Notes under the pieces: model-generated
Told to the model about the DNA's origin: nothing
The model's input: the letters and a program-made list of their open reading frames with translations, nothing else
Databases searched by the model: none
Part shown: piece after piece, positions 26,150 through 34,830 of the stretch
How positions within the stretch are numbered: position 1 is the stretch's first letter
Layout: the number at the start of each line of letters is the position of its first letter
Position numbers and translations under genes: made by a program
NCBI GenBank assembly: GCA_021807595.1
Contig: JAKBCS010000010.1
Location: forward strand, 1 to 61,514
DNA: 61,514 nt
Direction: 5' to 3'
Source of the DNA: Planctomycetota bacterium
Lineage (GTDB): Bacteria > Planctomycetota > Planctomycetia > Gemmatales > Gemmataceae

Positions 26150-26723
26150 TGCGAACGCGGCGAAACTCGAACTTGCCCGTCTCCGCTTGGAGTCCGATGC
26201 CGCCTTTTGCCGGTACTTTCATCGTCTGAAGCCGTTCGCCGTTCACTCGACAAACCGCCTCCGTTCCCGCGACGGTGATGTCCAGTTCGTTCCAATCGTC
26301 GTTTTTGAATTTCTTCATATGCTTCTGTTCGCCGCGCCGGATGAAGTCGCGCACCTGCAGCTGCGGCCCTCGAATGTACACACCGCTGTCGGCTTTGGCG
26401 GCGGCGCGGAACTCAAGGATAAGATGGAAGTCTCTATCGAACGATTTACTTGTATACAGATCGCGTATGCCGCCTTTGCCTTTGTCGTCCGTCGCGCGCA
26501 TGACAATCGCGCCGTTCTCGACGGCAACGCGCTTGTCGGGCGTCTCGGTCTTGCCTTCCATGTCGCCGCCCTTAAATCCGGGGTAGCGCCACCCGCTCAG
26601 ATCCTTGCCGTCGAACAGGATCGTATACCCCGCCTCGACTTTGAAATCGTCCGCCGCCGGCAACGACGCCAGGAAAATCAGTAAGCAACCGCAACCGACC
26701 GAACGAACCAAGACACCGTTCAT
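26133..26723 (-). CDS. Secreted DUF1080 (3-keto-disaccharide hydrolase-like) protein
   Basis: 196 residues. Signal peptide (VGCGCLLIFLASLPAADD), then one DUF1080 beta-sandwich: GYTILFDGKDLSGWRYPG, SFDRDFHLILEFRA, SGVYIRGPQLQVRDF, DDWNELDITVAG and GGIGLQAETGKFEFRRVRI. DUF1080 proteins are abundant in planctomycetes, and several cleave 3-keto-glycosides. The ATG at 26723 has GAGGA upstream; an upstream in-frame ATG at 26762 is less likely. Confidence 0.88.
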   Translation of the reverse strand: MNGVLVRSVGCGCLLIFLASLPAADDFKVEAGYTILFDGKDLSGWRYPGFKGGDMEGKTETPDKRVAVENGAIVMRATDDKGKGGIRDLYTSKSFDRDFHLILEFRAAAKADSGVYIRGPQLQVRDFIRRGEQKHMKKFKNDDWNELDITVAGTEAVCRVNGERLQTMKVPAKGGIGLQAETGKFEFRRVRIKVKN

Positions 26724-26924
26724 CGTTCCGTCCTCTAGGGAGTGTTCGAGGCGATTATCCACTCTTTTTTATGCGCGAGGGCAACCCCCTCGCCGCGCCG
26801 TGTAAGAGTCCGTCTCCACGGTATGCCCCAATGAGGAGCGAGTCAATCAACAATTGCTCCCAAAGCGTATAGAATGGTGTCATCGGCAAAGATAACCTCT
26901 AGCCCTCTTGGGGAGCCTTCACCC

Positions 26925-28220
26925 ATGCGCCGCATTTTCTCGACTGCGATACCCTTTTTGCTTTTGTTCGCCTTTTCCGTTTCAACGAGGATCGTCGTGG
27001 CTGAAGCGCGTTTTCCCGAACCGGATCGACTCCCCTCGCATCCGGAATTGCCCAATCCGCTCGTGCTGTTCGACGGAACCCGCGTCACCAGCAAAGAGCA
27101 GTGGATCGAGAAACGTCGTCCCGAACTGAAGGCGTTGTTTCAGAACTACATGTACGGCCATCTCCCGCCGCCGGTCAAAATCAAGTCCAAGGTGCAACAC
27201 GAGGACACCGAGGCATTCGGCGGCAAGGCCACCCTGCGCGACGTGACGATCTCGTTCGGGCCGCCGGGCACGCCGCCGATTCAACTCTTGTTGATCGTTC
27301 CCAACGCCCGCAAGGAGCCGGCCCCGGTCTTCCTCGGCATCACTTTCTGCGGCAATCATGCGCTGGTCAGCGATCCCGCCGTCCGCATTCCGACGGTGTG
27401 GATGTATCCCGGCCCCGGCGTCAAAGATCATCGGGCCACGGAGGCGGGACGCGGCAAGCAGATCGACGTGTGGGCGCTGGAGCAATCGATCGACCGCGGC
27501 TACGCGGTGGCCACGTTCTATAGCGGCGATGTCGATCCCGATCGCCCCGATGTGCGCGAGGGGATTCAGGCCCATTTGCGCGCCAAGGACGCCAAGGCGA
27601 CGGACCACGATTACGGCACGATTGCCGCCTGGGCCTGGGGCGCGCAGCGCGTCGTCGATTATCTCTGCGAACGCGACGACATCGATCGGACTCGCATCGC
27701 CCTGGTCGGCCATTCGCGTTTGGGCAAGGCGACGCTTTTGGCGGCGGCGCTGGACGAACGCATCGCCTTGGCCATCCCGCATCAAGCCGGCTGCGGCGGA
27801 ACCGCACCGAGCCGAACGAACAACCCCAAGGCCGAATCGGTCCGACGCATTAACACCAGCTTCCCCCACTGGTTCGACGGCGCGTTCAAGCGATTCAACG
27901 ATTGCACCGACAAATTGCCCTTCGATCAACACTGCCTCATCGCCCTGATGGCACCGCGACCGATCCTGCTGAGCAACGCCGTCGAGGATCAATGGGCCAA
28001 TCCGAGCGGCCAATTCCAGATGTTACAAGCAGCCGATCCGGTATATCGCCTTCTCGGAACTACGGGCTTGAAGGCCAGGGAGATGCCGGAGGTGGGCACA
28101 TGCAGCGACGGCAAGCTCGGCTTTTCGCTCCGCGCGGGCAAACATTCGATGACCGTGGGCGATTGGAAGGTGTTTCTCGACTTCGCCGACAAACACTTCG
28201 GCAAACCCGCCGCGCGATAA
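26925..28220 (+). CDS. Secreted CE15 glucuronoyl esterase-like alpha/beta hydrolase
   Basis: 431 residues. Signal peptide (IPFLLLFAFSVSTRIVVAEA). The family features are LKALFQNYMYGHLPPP, the nucleophile serine in VGHSRLGKATLLAAALDERI, HQAGCGG, the acidic residue region NAVEDQWANP and the histidine in GKHSMTVGDWKVF. CE15 enzymes hydrolyse esters between glucuronic acid of xylan and lignin alcohols. The usual nucleophile motif GCSRxGK is GHSRLGK here, as in many bacterial members. I chose the ATG at 26925, just before the signal peptide; an in-frame ATG at 26874 adds 17 residues. Confidence 0.88.
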   Translation: MRRIFSTAIPFLLLFAFSVSTRIVVAEARFPEPDRLPSHPELPNPLVLFDGTRVTSKEQWIEKRRPELKALFQNYMYGHLPPPVKIKSKVQHEDTEAFGGKATLRDVTISFGPPGTPPIQLLLIVPNARKEPAPVFLGITFCGNHALVSDPAVRIPTVWMYPGPGVKDHRATEAGRGKQIDVWALEQSIDRGYAVATFYSGDVDPDRPDVREGIQAHLRAKDAKATDHDYGTIAAWAWGAQRVVDYLCERDDIDRTRIALVGHSRLGKATLLAAALDERIALAIPHQAGCGGTAPSRTNNPKAESVRRINTSFPHWFDGAFKRFNDCTDKLPFDQHCLIALMAPRPILLSNAVEDQWANPSGQFQMLQAADPVYRLLGTTGLKAREMPEVGTCSDGKLGFSLRAGKHSMTVGDWKVFLDFADKHFGKPAAR

Positions 28221-28292
28221 ACGATGCGACGACTCCGTTTCGAGCAACCCCAACGGCAACCAATCCAACCTGGATTTTCAAGGATGGGAGCT

Positions 28293-30419
28293 ATGAACGC
28301 ACGCCTGCTTATCGCCGTCTGCTTGGGATTCTCCTCGGTGGCAACCGGCCGCGCCAAGGCTGCCGAGACCGAGTTGGCCGATCTCGCGCCCGCGCGCACG
28401 CTGGCCTATTTGGAGCTACACGATCCCGCAGCCACGGCGCACGCCTTGCGCGCCCTCGTCAAAGGATCGTATCTCCAACGTCCCGAGTTGCTTCTCGCTC
28501 GACGCGGAGGACAGAAGAACCAGAATCAGACGAACGAGGAGGCATATCTCTTTGCCTGGATGTGCAGTTCCGAGTTCATCGACGAACTCGGCGATTTGGA
28601 AGGCGGTTTCGTCGCGCTGACGGGGTTCACCAAGAGCGACGAGCCGGAGGTGGTCGGAGTGTTGCGCACCGGCAAAAATCGCATGATCCCGTTGGCCTTG
28701 CGGTACGCCATGGTCGAAGACAACGATTTTCGTTGCATCGCGCGCGTGGAAGGCGTGCCGATCTTTCAGATCGGCGACGCCAAGTCGCCGGAGCAACCGG
28801 AGATTGCCAAACGCCGACGCATCTCCGCCGAGCGTTTGGCCCGTCGGTTCCGCGCTCCGCGCAAGACCTCGCTCTATCAGGTGGCCCTGCTGGAGACCAT
28901 GCAGGTCGAAGAACCGCAGGTCGAGCCGGAGTTTGGCTGCTTCGTCGCGCTGGCTCCCGGCGCGGTGGCCTTTGGAACGACGCCGAAAGTCCTCGCCGAC
29001 ACCGTGCGCCGCCTGCGCAGCAAGTCCGCCGCGCCGTCGTTGGCGGGCGATCCGACCTTTCGCGAGGCCGCGCGGGGACGTGTGCCCGGTCTGTTCGCCT
29101 GGTGCGATCCGCGGCGCTTGACGGGGCGAATAAACGATTTAATGGATCGTCAATTGCAGCGCGCCCAAGACGAGATCCGTCGCCAGCATTTTGCCGAGAA
29201 GTCGAAGCGCGAAGCCGCCGGTCTCAAACGCGCGTTGCAACAAGCCGAGATCGAACATCGCCGCGAGCTTCAAGAATGGACGTTGTTGCAGCGCGCCCTC
29301 CGTCCCGCCGCCATGCGATACGCCACGGCCTCGTGGTCGCTGCACGGGGGCGATCTCGCTTGCCGTCTCGATCTGCGCATGCGTGAAAAACAGACTAGTC
29401 CGCTCCTCGATGTCTTGAGCCGGCAAAAGTTGAGCGACGAGCTGTTGCAGGCCCTGCCCCAAGACGCCTTCGCTGGCTGCGCCGTTCCCCTCGCCGACGG
29501 CGCGAAGACGCTGGCGCGTCTCGTCGAACTTGCCGACGCTTATGTGGCCGAAGGCGGCGAGAACGCGCTCTCTCCAAGCAAACAACTTGCCGAACTAGAG
29601 AAACGTCTGAAGCGAATTCTGGGGCGAGAAGTTTTAGGGAAGATCGGCGCGATGGCCTTCGCTTTGCAACTACCGGTTGAGAAGAATGCTACGGTGTGGC
29701 CCATCGCGTTGGTGGAGGCGAAGAGCGAGAGCGCCGCCAAGGATCTCGTGGCGATGCTGCCCAGCCTCTATTCTCTCGGAGGCAAAAACGTCGCCCCACG
29801 AAAGATCGACATCGCCGGGCAGCCCATCTTCTCTCTGGCGGGCGAAGGCAAGGCCCCCGCGCTGGAAGGGCCGCCCCCGCACTATGGCCGGCGCGGCAAG
29901 ATCGTCGTTCTCGGCTGGCATCCCGTTTCCGTCGCCAACACGCTTCGGCAAATGACATCTAAAAAAGACCTTCTGAATCTGCGACGGGGAAGAGAGGCGG
30001 TGGAGGCGGTCGGGGAATTGAGCGCCTTGGGTATGTTCTCGTGCCACCAAATGCTCCATCGCCTCGTTTGCATCGCCTCCGAACAAAGCGAACAGAATGA
30101 GGGGCATCTCCGCGCCCTTCGCTATCTGCGCGAGTTGAGCGTGCCGATGGCCGGGATGCCGCCGACAATGTTCTCCATCAAACGACTCGACGATGGCCTG
30201 CGGATCGAGTTCCTACAGAAGGAGCTGCCCAGCGCGTCGGCGACGGTCATCGACATCGGCCTATCGTGGATACTGGACAACGAGGCTCAGCTGGTGGATG
30301 GCGTGATCTTCCGAATCGAATTGGGAAATCCACCGCAAAATCTACCTGGCTTTGGACTTCTGCCACTCTTGCCTCCGCCTCCCGTTCCGCCACTGCCAAC
30401 GCCGAAAGCGGATGAGTAA
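28293..30419 (+). CDS. Large secreted protein of unknown function
   Basis: 708 residues with a signal peptide (LLIAVCLGFSSVATGRAKA). The mature part repeats a pattern common in planctomycete exported proteins resembling DUF3352: LADLAPARTLAYLELHDPAATA, then a central coiled coil near 285-350 (KSKREAAGLKRALQQAEIEHRRELQEW split over helices), then VALPIALVEAKS-like and FSLAGEGKAPALEG segments. The C-terminus ends in a Pro-rich tail. No catalytic motif was recognised. The ATG at 28293 has a GGGAG site. It lies 72 bp after the esterase gene on the same strand. Confidence 0.7.
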   Translation: MNARLLIAVCLGFSSVATGRAKAAETELADLAPARTLAYLELHDPAATAHALRALVKGSYLQRPELLLARRGGQKNQNQTNEEAYLFAWMCSSEFIDELGDLEGGFVALTGFTKSDEPEVVGVLRTGKNRMIPLALRYAMVEDNDFRCIARVEGVPIFQIGDAKSPEQPEIAKRRRISAERLARRFRAPRKTSLYQVALLETMQVEEPQVEPEFGCFVALAPGAVAFGTTPKVLADTVRRLRSKSAAPSLAGDPTFREAARGRVPGLFAWCDPRRLTGRINDLMDRQLQRAQDEIRRQHFAEKSKREAAGLKRALQQAEIEHRRELQEWTLLQRALRPAAMRYATASWSLHGGDLACRLDLRMREKQTSPLLDVLSRQKLSDELLQALPQDAFAGCAVPLADGAKTLARLVELADAYVAEGGENALSPSKQLAELEKRLKRILGREVLGKIGAMAFALQLPVEKNATVWPIALVEAKSESAAKDLVAMLPSLYSLGGKNVAPRKIDIAGQPIFSLAGEGKAPALEGPPPHYGRRGKIVVLGWHPVSVANTLRQMTSKKDLLNLRRGREAVEAVGELSALGMFSCHQMLHRLVCIASEQSEQNEGHLRALRYLRELSVPMAGMPPTMFSIKRLDDGLRIEFLQKELPSASATVIDIGLSWILDNEAQLVDGVIFRIELGNPPQNLPGFGLLPLLPPPPVPPLPTPKADE

Positions 30420-30455
30420 ATCGACAGACGATGTTGTGACAGGCGATCCTAGAAG

Positions 30456-30504
30456 CCCCTCTCCCCTGTACTCAGGGGGAGAAGGGTTGGGGGGCGGGGG
30501 TGAG
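30456..30504 (+). repeat. CTCCCCTG-TACT-CAGGGG palindromic repeat, copy 1
   Basis: CCCCTCTCCCCTGTACTCAG followed by GGGGAGAAGGG can fold into a long hairpin with TACT in the loop; a G-rich tail GGGGGTGAG follows. It lies in the 207-bp gap between two plus-strand genes and may act as a terminator. Confidence 0.75.
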
Positions 30505-30626
30505 TTTCCGATCGCTCGCTTCTTCCTGCGGGGTTTCCATTTCGATTTGTGCGTGGGTGAAAGAGGCTTTCGAGACCGATGCTCAAAACCGCCTTCGCCC
30601 GAGGTGGCGAGGCAAGGCAGCGCGAC

Positions 30627-31973
30627 ATGAACCCCTGGCTCGGCGTGATCCTGATGCTAACGGCGCTGGGCGCGTGGATGACCGTCTTGAGCCGCTTCCA
30701 GTCGCTGGCTCAGCCGCACCCGGAGGTGGTCCGCAAGTTGATGCACGTCGGCATGGGGTTGACCGTGCTGGCCTTTCCGTGGTTGTTCGACGATGTCTGG
30801 CCGGTGGTGTTGGTCATCGCATCGTCGCTGGGATTGTTGGCGACGGTGCGTTTCGTATCGGGGCCGCGTTCTCAGATGGGAAGCGTTCTGGGCGGCGTGG
30901 CCCGCAAGTCGCTCGGTGAATTTTACTTCGCCATCAGCGTGGCGGCGCTGTTCGTGTTGTCGCGCGGGCAGCCCTATGCGAACATTTTGTACGGCGTGCC
31001 GTTGCTCGTTCTCGCACTGGCCGATGCCGTGGCCGCACTGATCGGCGTGGCCTATGGGCGCTTCCAGTACACAACTGTGGACGGCATCAAAAGCGCCGAG
31101 GGGTCCACGGCCTTCTTTCTCGCCGCCTTCTTCAGCGTCCATGTGCCGTTGCTCCTGGCGACCGATGTGGGCCGTGCCGAGACGCTGCTCATCGCCCTGA
31201 TCGTCGGCTTCCTCATCATGCTTTTCGAGGCCATTGCCTGGCGCGGTCTCGACAACTTGTTTATCCCGCTCGTCTGTTTTCTGATATTAAAGATCTATCT
31301 CGGTCCTCCTTGTATGGATTTGGCGGCTCTGCTCGCTCGCGCGGCGGCGTTGCTGGCTCTGTTCGCCTTCCTGTTGATCTGGCGTCATCGTTCGACGTTG
31401 GACGCCAGCGGCGTGTTGGCGGCGGCTCTGGTCGGCTACCTCGCGTGGGCATTGGGAGATTGGCGTTGGCTGGTATTTCCAACGGCATTGTTCCTCACCT
31501 ATACCCTGCTCTCGCCGCGCACGGAGATCAACAGTAGGCGCGTCCACAATGTCCACGCCGTCGTGAGCGTGTCCGCGGCCGGCTTGATTTGGCTGTTCCT
31601 GGCCCGCACGCTCAACCGGCCCGAACTGATGCTGCCCTACGCCATCGCCTTCGCCGCCAACTTGGCCATCGTCGGTGTGGCGCGCCTCCGTCACGACTAT
31701 CCTCAGCGTTCGCCGACGGCGATCTTGGTCGCGTGCATTGTCAAGGGTTGGCTCATCCTCTTCGTACCTTTCGCTCTCATCGCGGAGTTTTCGCCGTCGC
31801 CCATAGCCTGTGGCCTGACCGCGTTGGCGGGGGTGGCTACCGCGGCACTGTTGTTTCATGCCACGCAGCCCGGCATGGAAGACTGCGCCACCGACACGCC
31901 GCGTTGGCTCCGTCAGGCCGGCTCCTCCGCACTCGGCTCGACTCTCGGTCTGATTCCCCTCTACTTTTTCTAG
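30627..31973 (+). CDS. Phytol/dolichol kinase-like integral membrane protein, possibly bifunctional
   Basis: 448 residues, about twelve membrane segments. The N-terminal half (1-230) shows phytol/dolichol kinase features: VVRKLMHVGMGL, ALADAVAALIGVAYGRFQYT and IKSAEGSTAFFLAAF, the last being the conserved glycine/acidic loop of CTP-dependent polyprenol kinases. The C-terminal half (240-448) is a second multi-spanning domain with LDASGVLAAALVGYLAWALGDW and RRVHNVHAVVSVSA, reminiscent of DUF92 (the VTE6 phytyl-phosphate kinase family); this second match is weak. The ATG at 30627 fits the first helix; in-frame upstream sequence looks non-coding. First gene of a probable four-gene lipid operon. 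Confidence 0.7.
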   Translation: MNPWLGVILMLTALGAWMTVLSRFQSLAQPHPEVVRKLMHVGMGLTVLAFPWLFDDVWPVVLVIASSLGLLATVRFVSGPRSQMGSVLGGVARKSLGEFYFAISVAALFVLSRGQPYANILYGVPLLVLALADAVAALIGVAYGRFQYTTVDGIKSAEGSTAFFLAAFFSVHVPLLLATDVGRAETLLIALIVGFLIMLFEAIAWRGLDNLFIPLVCFLILKIYLGPPCMDLAALLARAAALLALFAFLLIWRHRSTLDASGVLAAALVGYLAWALGDWRWLVFPTALFLTYTLLSPRTEINSRRVHNVHAVVSVSAAGLIWLFLARTLNRPELMLPYAIAFAANLAIVGVARLRHDYPQRSPTAILVACIVKGWLILFVPFALIAEFSPSPIACGLTALAGVATAALLFHATQPGMEDCATDTPRWLRQAGSSALGSTLGLIPLYFF

Positions 31974-31981
31974 GAGCAACC

Positions 31982-32983
31982 ATGTCTCAATTTGTCCAGC
32001 CGACGAACGCTGCCGACTTGGAGGCGTTTTGCTCCTTGCCCGGATTGTCCCCTTTGCATCCCGAAACGATTGCCCGGCAGCGCCCCGACGCGCAGTGGAT
32101 GCTGCGAACGACGAAGGGCACGGTCGTCGCCCGTTGCTCGCTGTGGTGGAGCGACCTCCCGGAACACGAAGGCCAGCGACTCGGCTACCTCGGCCACTAC
32201 GCCGCATGCGATTCCCCATCCGCTGCCGAACTGCTCGACCGAGCCTGCGCGCAGCTGACTCAACACTGCACTCTGGCAGTCGCGCCCATCGACGGAAATA
32301 CTTGGAATCGCTATCGCCTGCTCACCGAGCGCGGCACGGAGCCGCCGTTTTTTCTCGAACCGGATAACCCCGACGAGTGGCCGGCGCACTTTACTAGCAA
32401 CGGCTTCACGCCGTTGGCGAATTACTATTCGGCGCTCAATGAAGACCTCCGCCGGTCGGACCCGCGCACCGAGGAAATGATGCGCCATCTGACCGACCGG
32501 GGCATCCGTCTCCGGTGTCTCAATCTGGATCGCTTCGAGAGCGAGCTGCGCGCCCTGTGGCGTCTGGCCTTGGCCAGTTTTCAGCAGAATTTTCTGTACT
32601 CGCCGATCTCGGAAGAGGATTTCCTGGCGCAATACCTTCCCCTCCGTCCCCACTTACGTCCGGAGTTGGTGCTAATAGCAGAAAAAGAGAGTAAACCCAT
32701 CGGATTCATGCTCGGCGTTCCGGACTTGTATCAATCGCGGCGCGGGCGCGCGGTGGATACCGTCATCCTCAAGACCGTGGCCGTCGATCCGGAGCAAGCG
32801 GGCGGCGGTCTGGGCACGCTCCTCATCGCCCACTGTCAGGACAAAGCGGCACAACTGGGTTACAAGCGAGCCGTTCACGCCTTGATGTACGAGGCCAATC
32901 GGTCGAGGCGGATCAGCAGCCACACGGCTCAAACGATTCGCCGCTACACCCTGTTCGCTCGCCCGTTGGAGGTGAGGCCATGA
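31982..32983 (+). CDS. GNAT-family acyltransferase
   Basis: 333 residues. The C-terminal half has the acetyl-CoA fold: ELVLIAEKESKPIGFMLGVPD, VILKTVAVDPEQAGGGLGTLL with the pyrophosphate-binding loop QAGGGLG, and YKRAVHALMYEANRS. The N-terminal half looks like a degenerate second GNAT unit (WMLRTTKGTVVARCSLWW). It starts 8 bp after the kinase-like gene and overlaps the next gene by ATGA, so it belongs to the same transcript. The acceptor is unknown; lipid amines or amino alcohols are possible given the neighbours. Confidence 0.82.
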   Translation: MSQFVQPTNAADLEAFCSLPGLSPLHPETIARQRPDAQWMLRTTKGTVVARCSLWWSDLPEHEGQRLGYLGHYAACDSPSAAELLDRACAQLTQHCTLAVAPIDGNTWNRYRLLTERGTEPPFFLEPDNPDEWPAHFTSNGFTPLANYYSALNEDLRRSDPRTEEMMRHLTDRGIRLRCLNLDRFESELRALWRLALASFQQNFLYSPISEEDFLAQYLPLRPHLRPELVLIAEKESKPIGFMLGVPDLYQSRRGRAVDTVILKTVAVDPEQAGGGLGTLLIAHCQDKAAQLGYKRAVHALMYEANRSRRISSHTAQTIRRYTLFARPLEVRP

Positions 32984-34560
32984 ATATCGCCGAGATCCTC
33001 GCGGCGCGGGCGGCGGATTGCCCCAACGATGTCGCCATTCTCGATGCTTCCGGGCGCGGGGAGCGCTCGATCACCTTCGCGGAACTGGACCGCGCCGCCG
33101 CCCGTTGTGCCACGCTTCTGGAACAAAACGGCCTGCGGTTCGGAGATGCCGTGCTGGTGTTTCAACCGATGTCGGCAGAACTGTATGTGGCTCTTCTGGC
33201 CGTGTTCCGCCTCGGACTGATCGCCATGTTCCTCGATCCCTCGGCCGGACGCGAGCATATGGAACGATGCTGCGCCCTGCACCCGCCGCGCGGCTTCATC
33301 GCCGGTACCAGGGCGCACCTGTTGCGCCTCTTCTCCCCCGCGCTCCGCCGCATCCCTCGCAAGTTTGTCATCGGCTTGCCCGTGCCGGGCGCGGTTCGTT
33401 GGCAACGCGCCGACTCGCTTGCACCCAGGACGCCGATCGAGACGGTATCGCCAGAGACACCCGCTCTGCTGACCTTCACCAGCGGCAGCACGGGACAGCC
33501 CAAGGCCGCCGTGCGCAGTCATGGGTTTCTGGTGGCTCAGCATCGCGCCCTGGCCGATAGCCTGCACCTCACTCCCGGCGAGATCGATGTCGCAACCATG
33601 CCCATCGTGTTGTTGGCCAACCTCGCTTCCGGCGTGACGAGCCTCATCCCCTCCGTTGACTTGCGCCATCCGGGTTCCATCGATCCCGTTCCCCTTATCG
33701 CCCAAGTTCGGAAGCATAAGGCGGTCAGTTCCGTTGCCTCGCCCGCCTTTTTCGAGCGATTGACTCGCCATTGTGTCGATCGCGGATTGACGCTGCCAAG
33801 TTTCACGAAGCTATTCACCGGCGGCGCTCCGGTCTTTCCGCGCCTGCTCGAACGGATGCAGGCGATGGCTCCCGCCGCCGACGTTGTGGCCGTCTACGGT
33901 TCGACCGAGGCCGAGCCGATCGCCCACATCTCGCACCGCGATATGTCCGAGGCCGATCATCGCCTTATGCTCGCCGGCAAGGGGCTTCTTGCCGGATTGC
34001 CGGTCGCCGCAATCCAGCTACGAATCCTGCGCGACTCGTGGGGGAGGCCCGTGGGTCCGTTCGACGCCGAAGGGTTCGATAGCCATTGTCTTTCCGCCGG
34101 CCAGCCCGGTGAGATCGTCGTCAACGGCGGCCACGTCTTGCCGGGCTACCTGCACGGACAGGGCGACGAAGAAACCAAGTTCCGCGTGGACGGCGCGGTC
34201 TGGCATCGCACGGGAGACGCGGGCTACCTGGACGATACGGGTCGCGTCTGGCTGCTGGGCCGTTGTACCGCTCGCATTGAGGACGATCGAGGAATCCTCT
34301 ACCCCTTTGCCGCCGAAACCGCCGTCTATCAGGACGCGCGCGTTCGCCGCGCGGCCACGATCGCCCATCGGGGACGGCGGATTCTCGCCGTCACGTTTTA
34401 TCCCAGCAGTGTTCCCGTCGATTTGACGGCACTCAAGACTTCGCTGGCCTGGACGCAGCTCGACGAGATCCGGGTTTTCCCCGATCTGCCGGTGGACAAA
34501 CGGCACAACGCCAAGATCGACTATCCAAGTCTCCTTAGGATGGTGGATCGATCGCATTGA
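32980..34560 (+). CDS. OleC-like AMP-dependent synthetase/ligase
   Basis: Adenylate-forming enzyme of 526 residues. The AMP loop is LLTFTSGSTGQPKAAVRSHG near 165-184. The central part follows OleC, the beta-lactone synthetase of long-chain olefin biosynthesis, as I remember it: PGEIDVATMPIVLLANLASG, HPGSIDPVPLI, SVASPAFFERL, LFTGGAPVFP, VAVYGSTEAEPIA. The C-terminal lid has WHRTGDAGYLDDTGRVWLLGR and a final lysine motif DKRHNAKIDY. OleA, OleB and OleD were not seen in the window, so an acyl-activating role on another substrate remains possible. Confidence 0.82.
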   Translation: MNIAEILAARAADCPNDVAILDASGRGERSITFAELDRAAARCATLLEQNGLRFGDAVLVFQPMSAELYVALLAVFRLGLIAMFLDPSAGREHMERCCALHPPRGFIAGTRAHLLRLFSPALRRIPRKFVIGLPVPGAVRWQRADSLAPRTPIETVSPETPALLTFTSGSTGQPKAAVRSHGFLVAQHRALADSLHLTPGEIDVATMPIVLLANLASGVTSLIPSVDLRHPGSIDPVPLIAQVRKHKAVSSVASPAFFERLTRHCVDRGLTLPSFTKLFTGGAPVFPRLLERMQAMAPAADVVAVYGSTEAEPIAHISHRDMSEADHRLMLAGKGLLAGLPVAAIQLRILRDSWGRPVGPFDAEGFDSHCLSAGQPGEIVVNGGHVLPGYLHGQGDEETKFRVDGAVWHRTGDAGYLDDTGRVWLLGRCTARIEDDRGILYPFAAETAVYQDARVRRAATIAHRGRRILAVTFYPSSVPVDLTALKTSLAWTQLDEIRVFPDLPVDKRHNAKIDYPSLLRMVDRSH

Positions 34561-34830
34561 ATAGGGGTTGAAAGCTCCTCACATCCTGACTCTCATGAGA
34601 GGAGCGAGGAGTTAGCGAGGGAGACATGAAGCAAACGGAGGCAGCCCGATCGGAACCTCCCCTGTCGCCGGGGACCGAACGGTAGGTAATGATCGCGGCC
34701 TTCCTCGCGTCGGGCATAACGCCGATCGACGAGAAGGCCTGGCTCAGAGCCTTAGAGGCAACCCTTTTGCCCAAGGGAAGGCCCCGAGCGACCGAAAAGC
34801 CGCTCCCGCGAATTCCGAAGGATGACGGTT

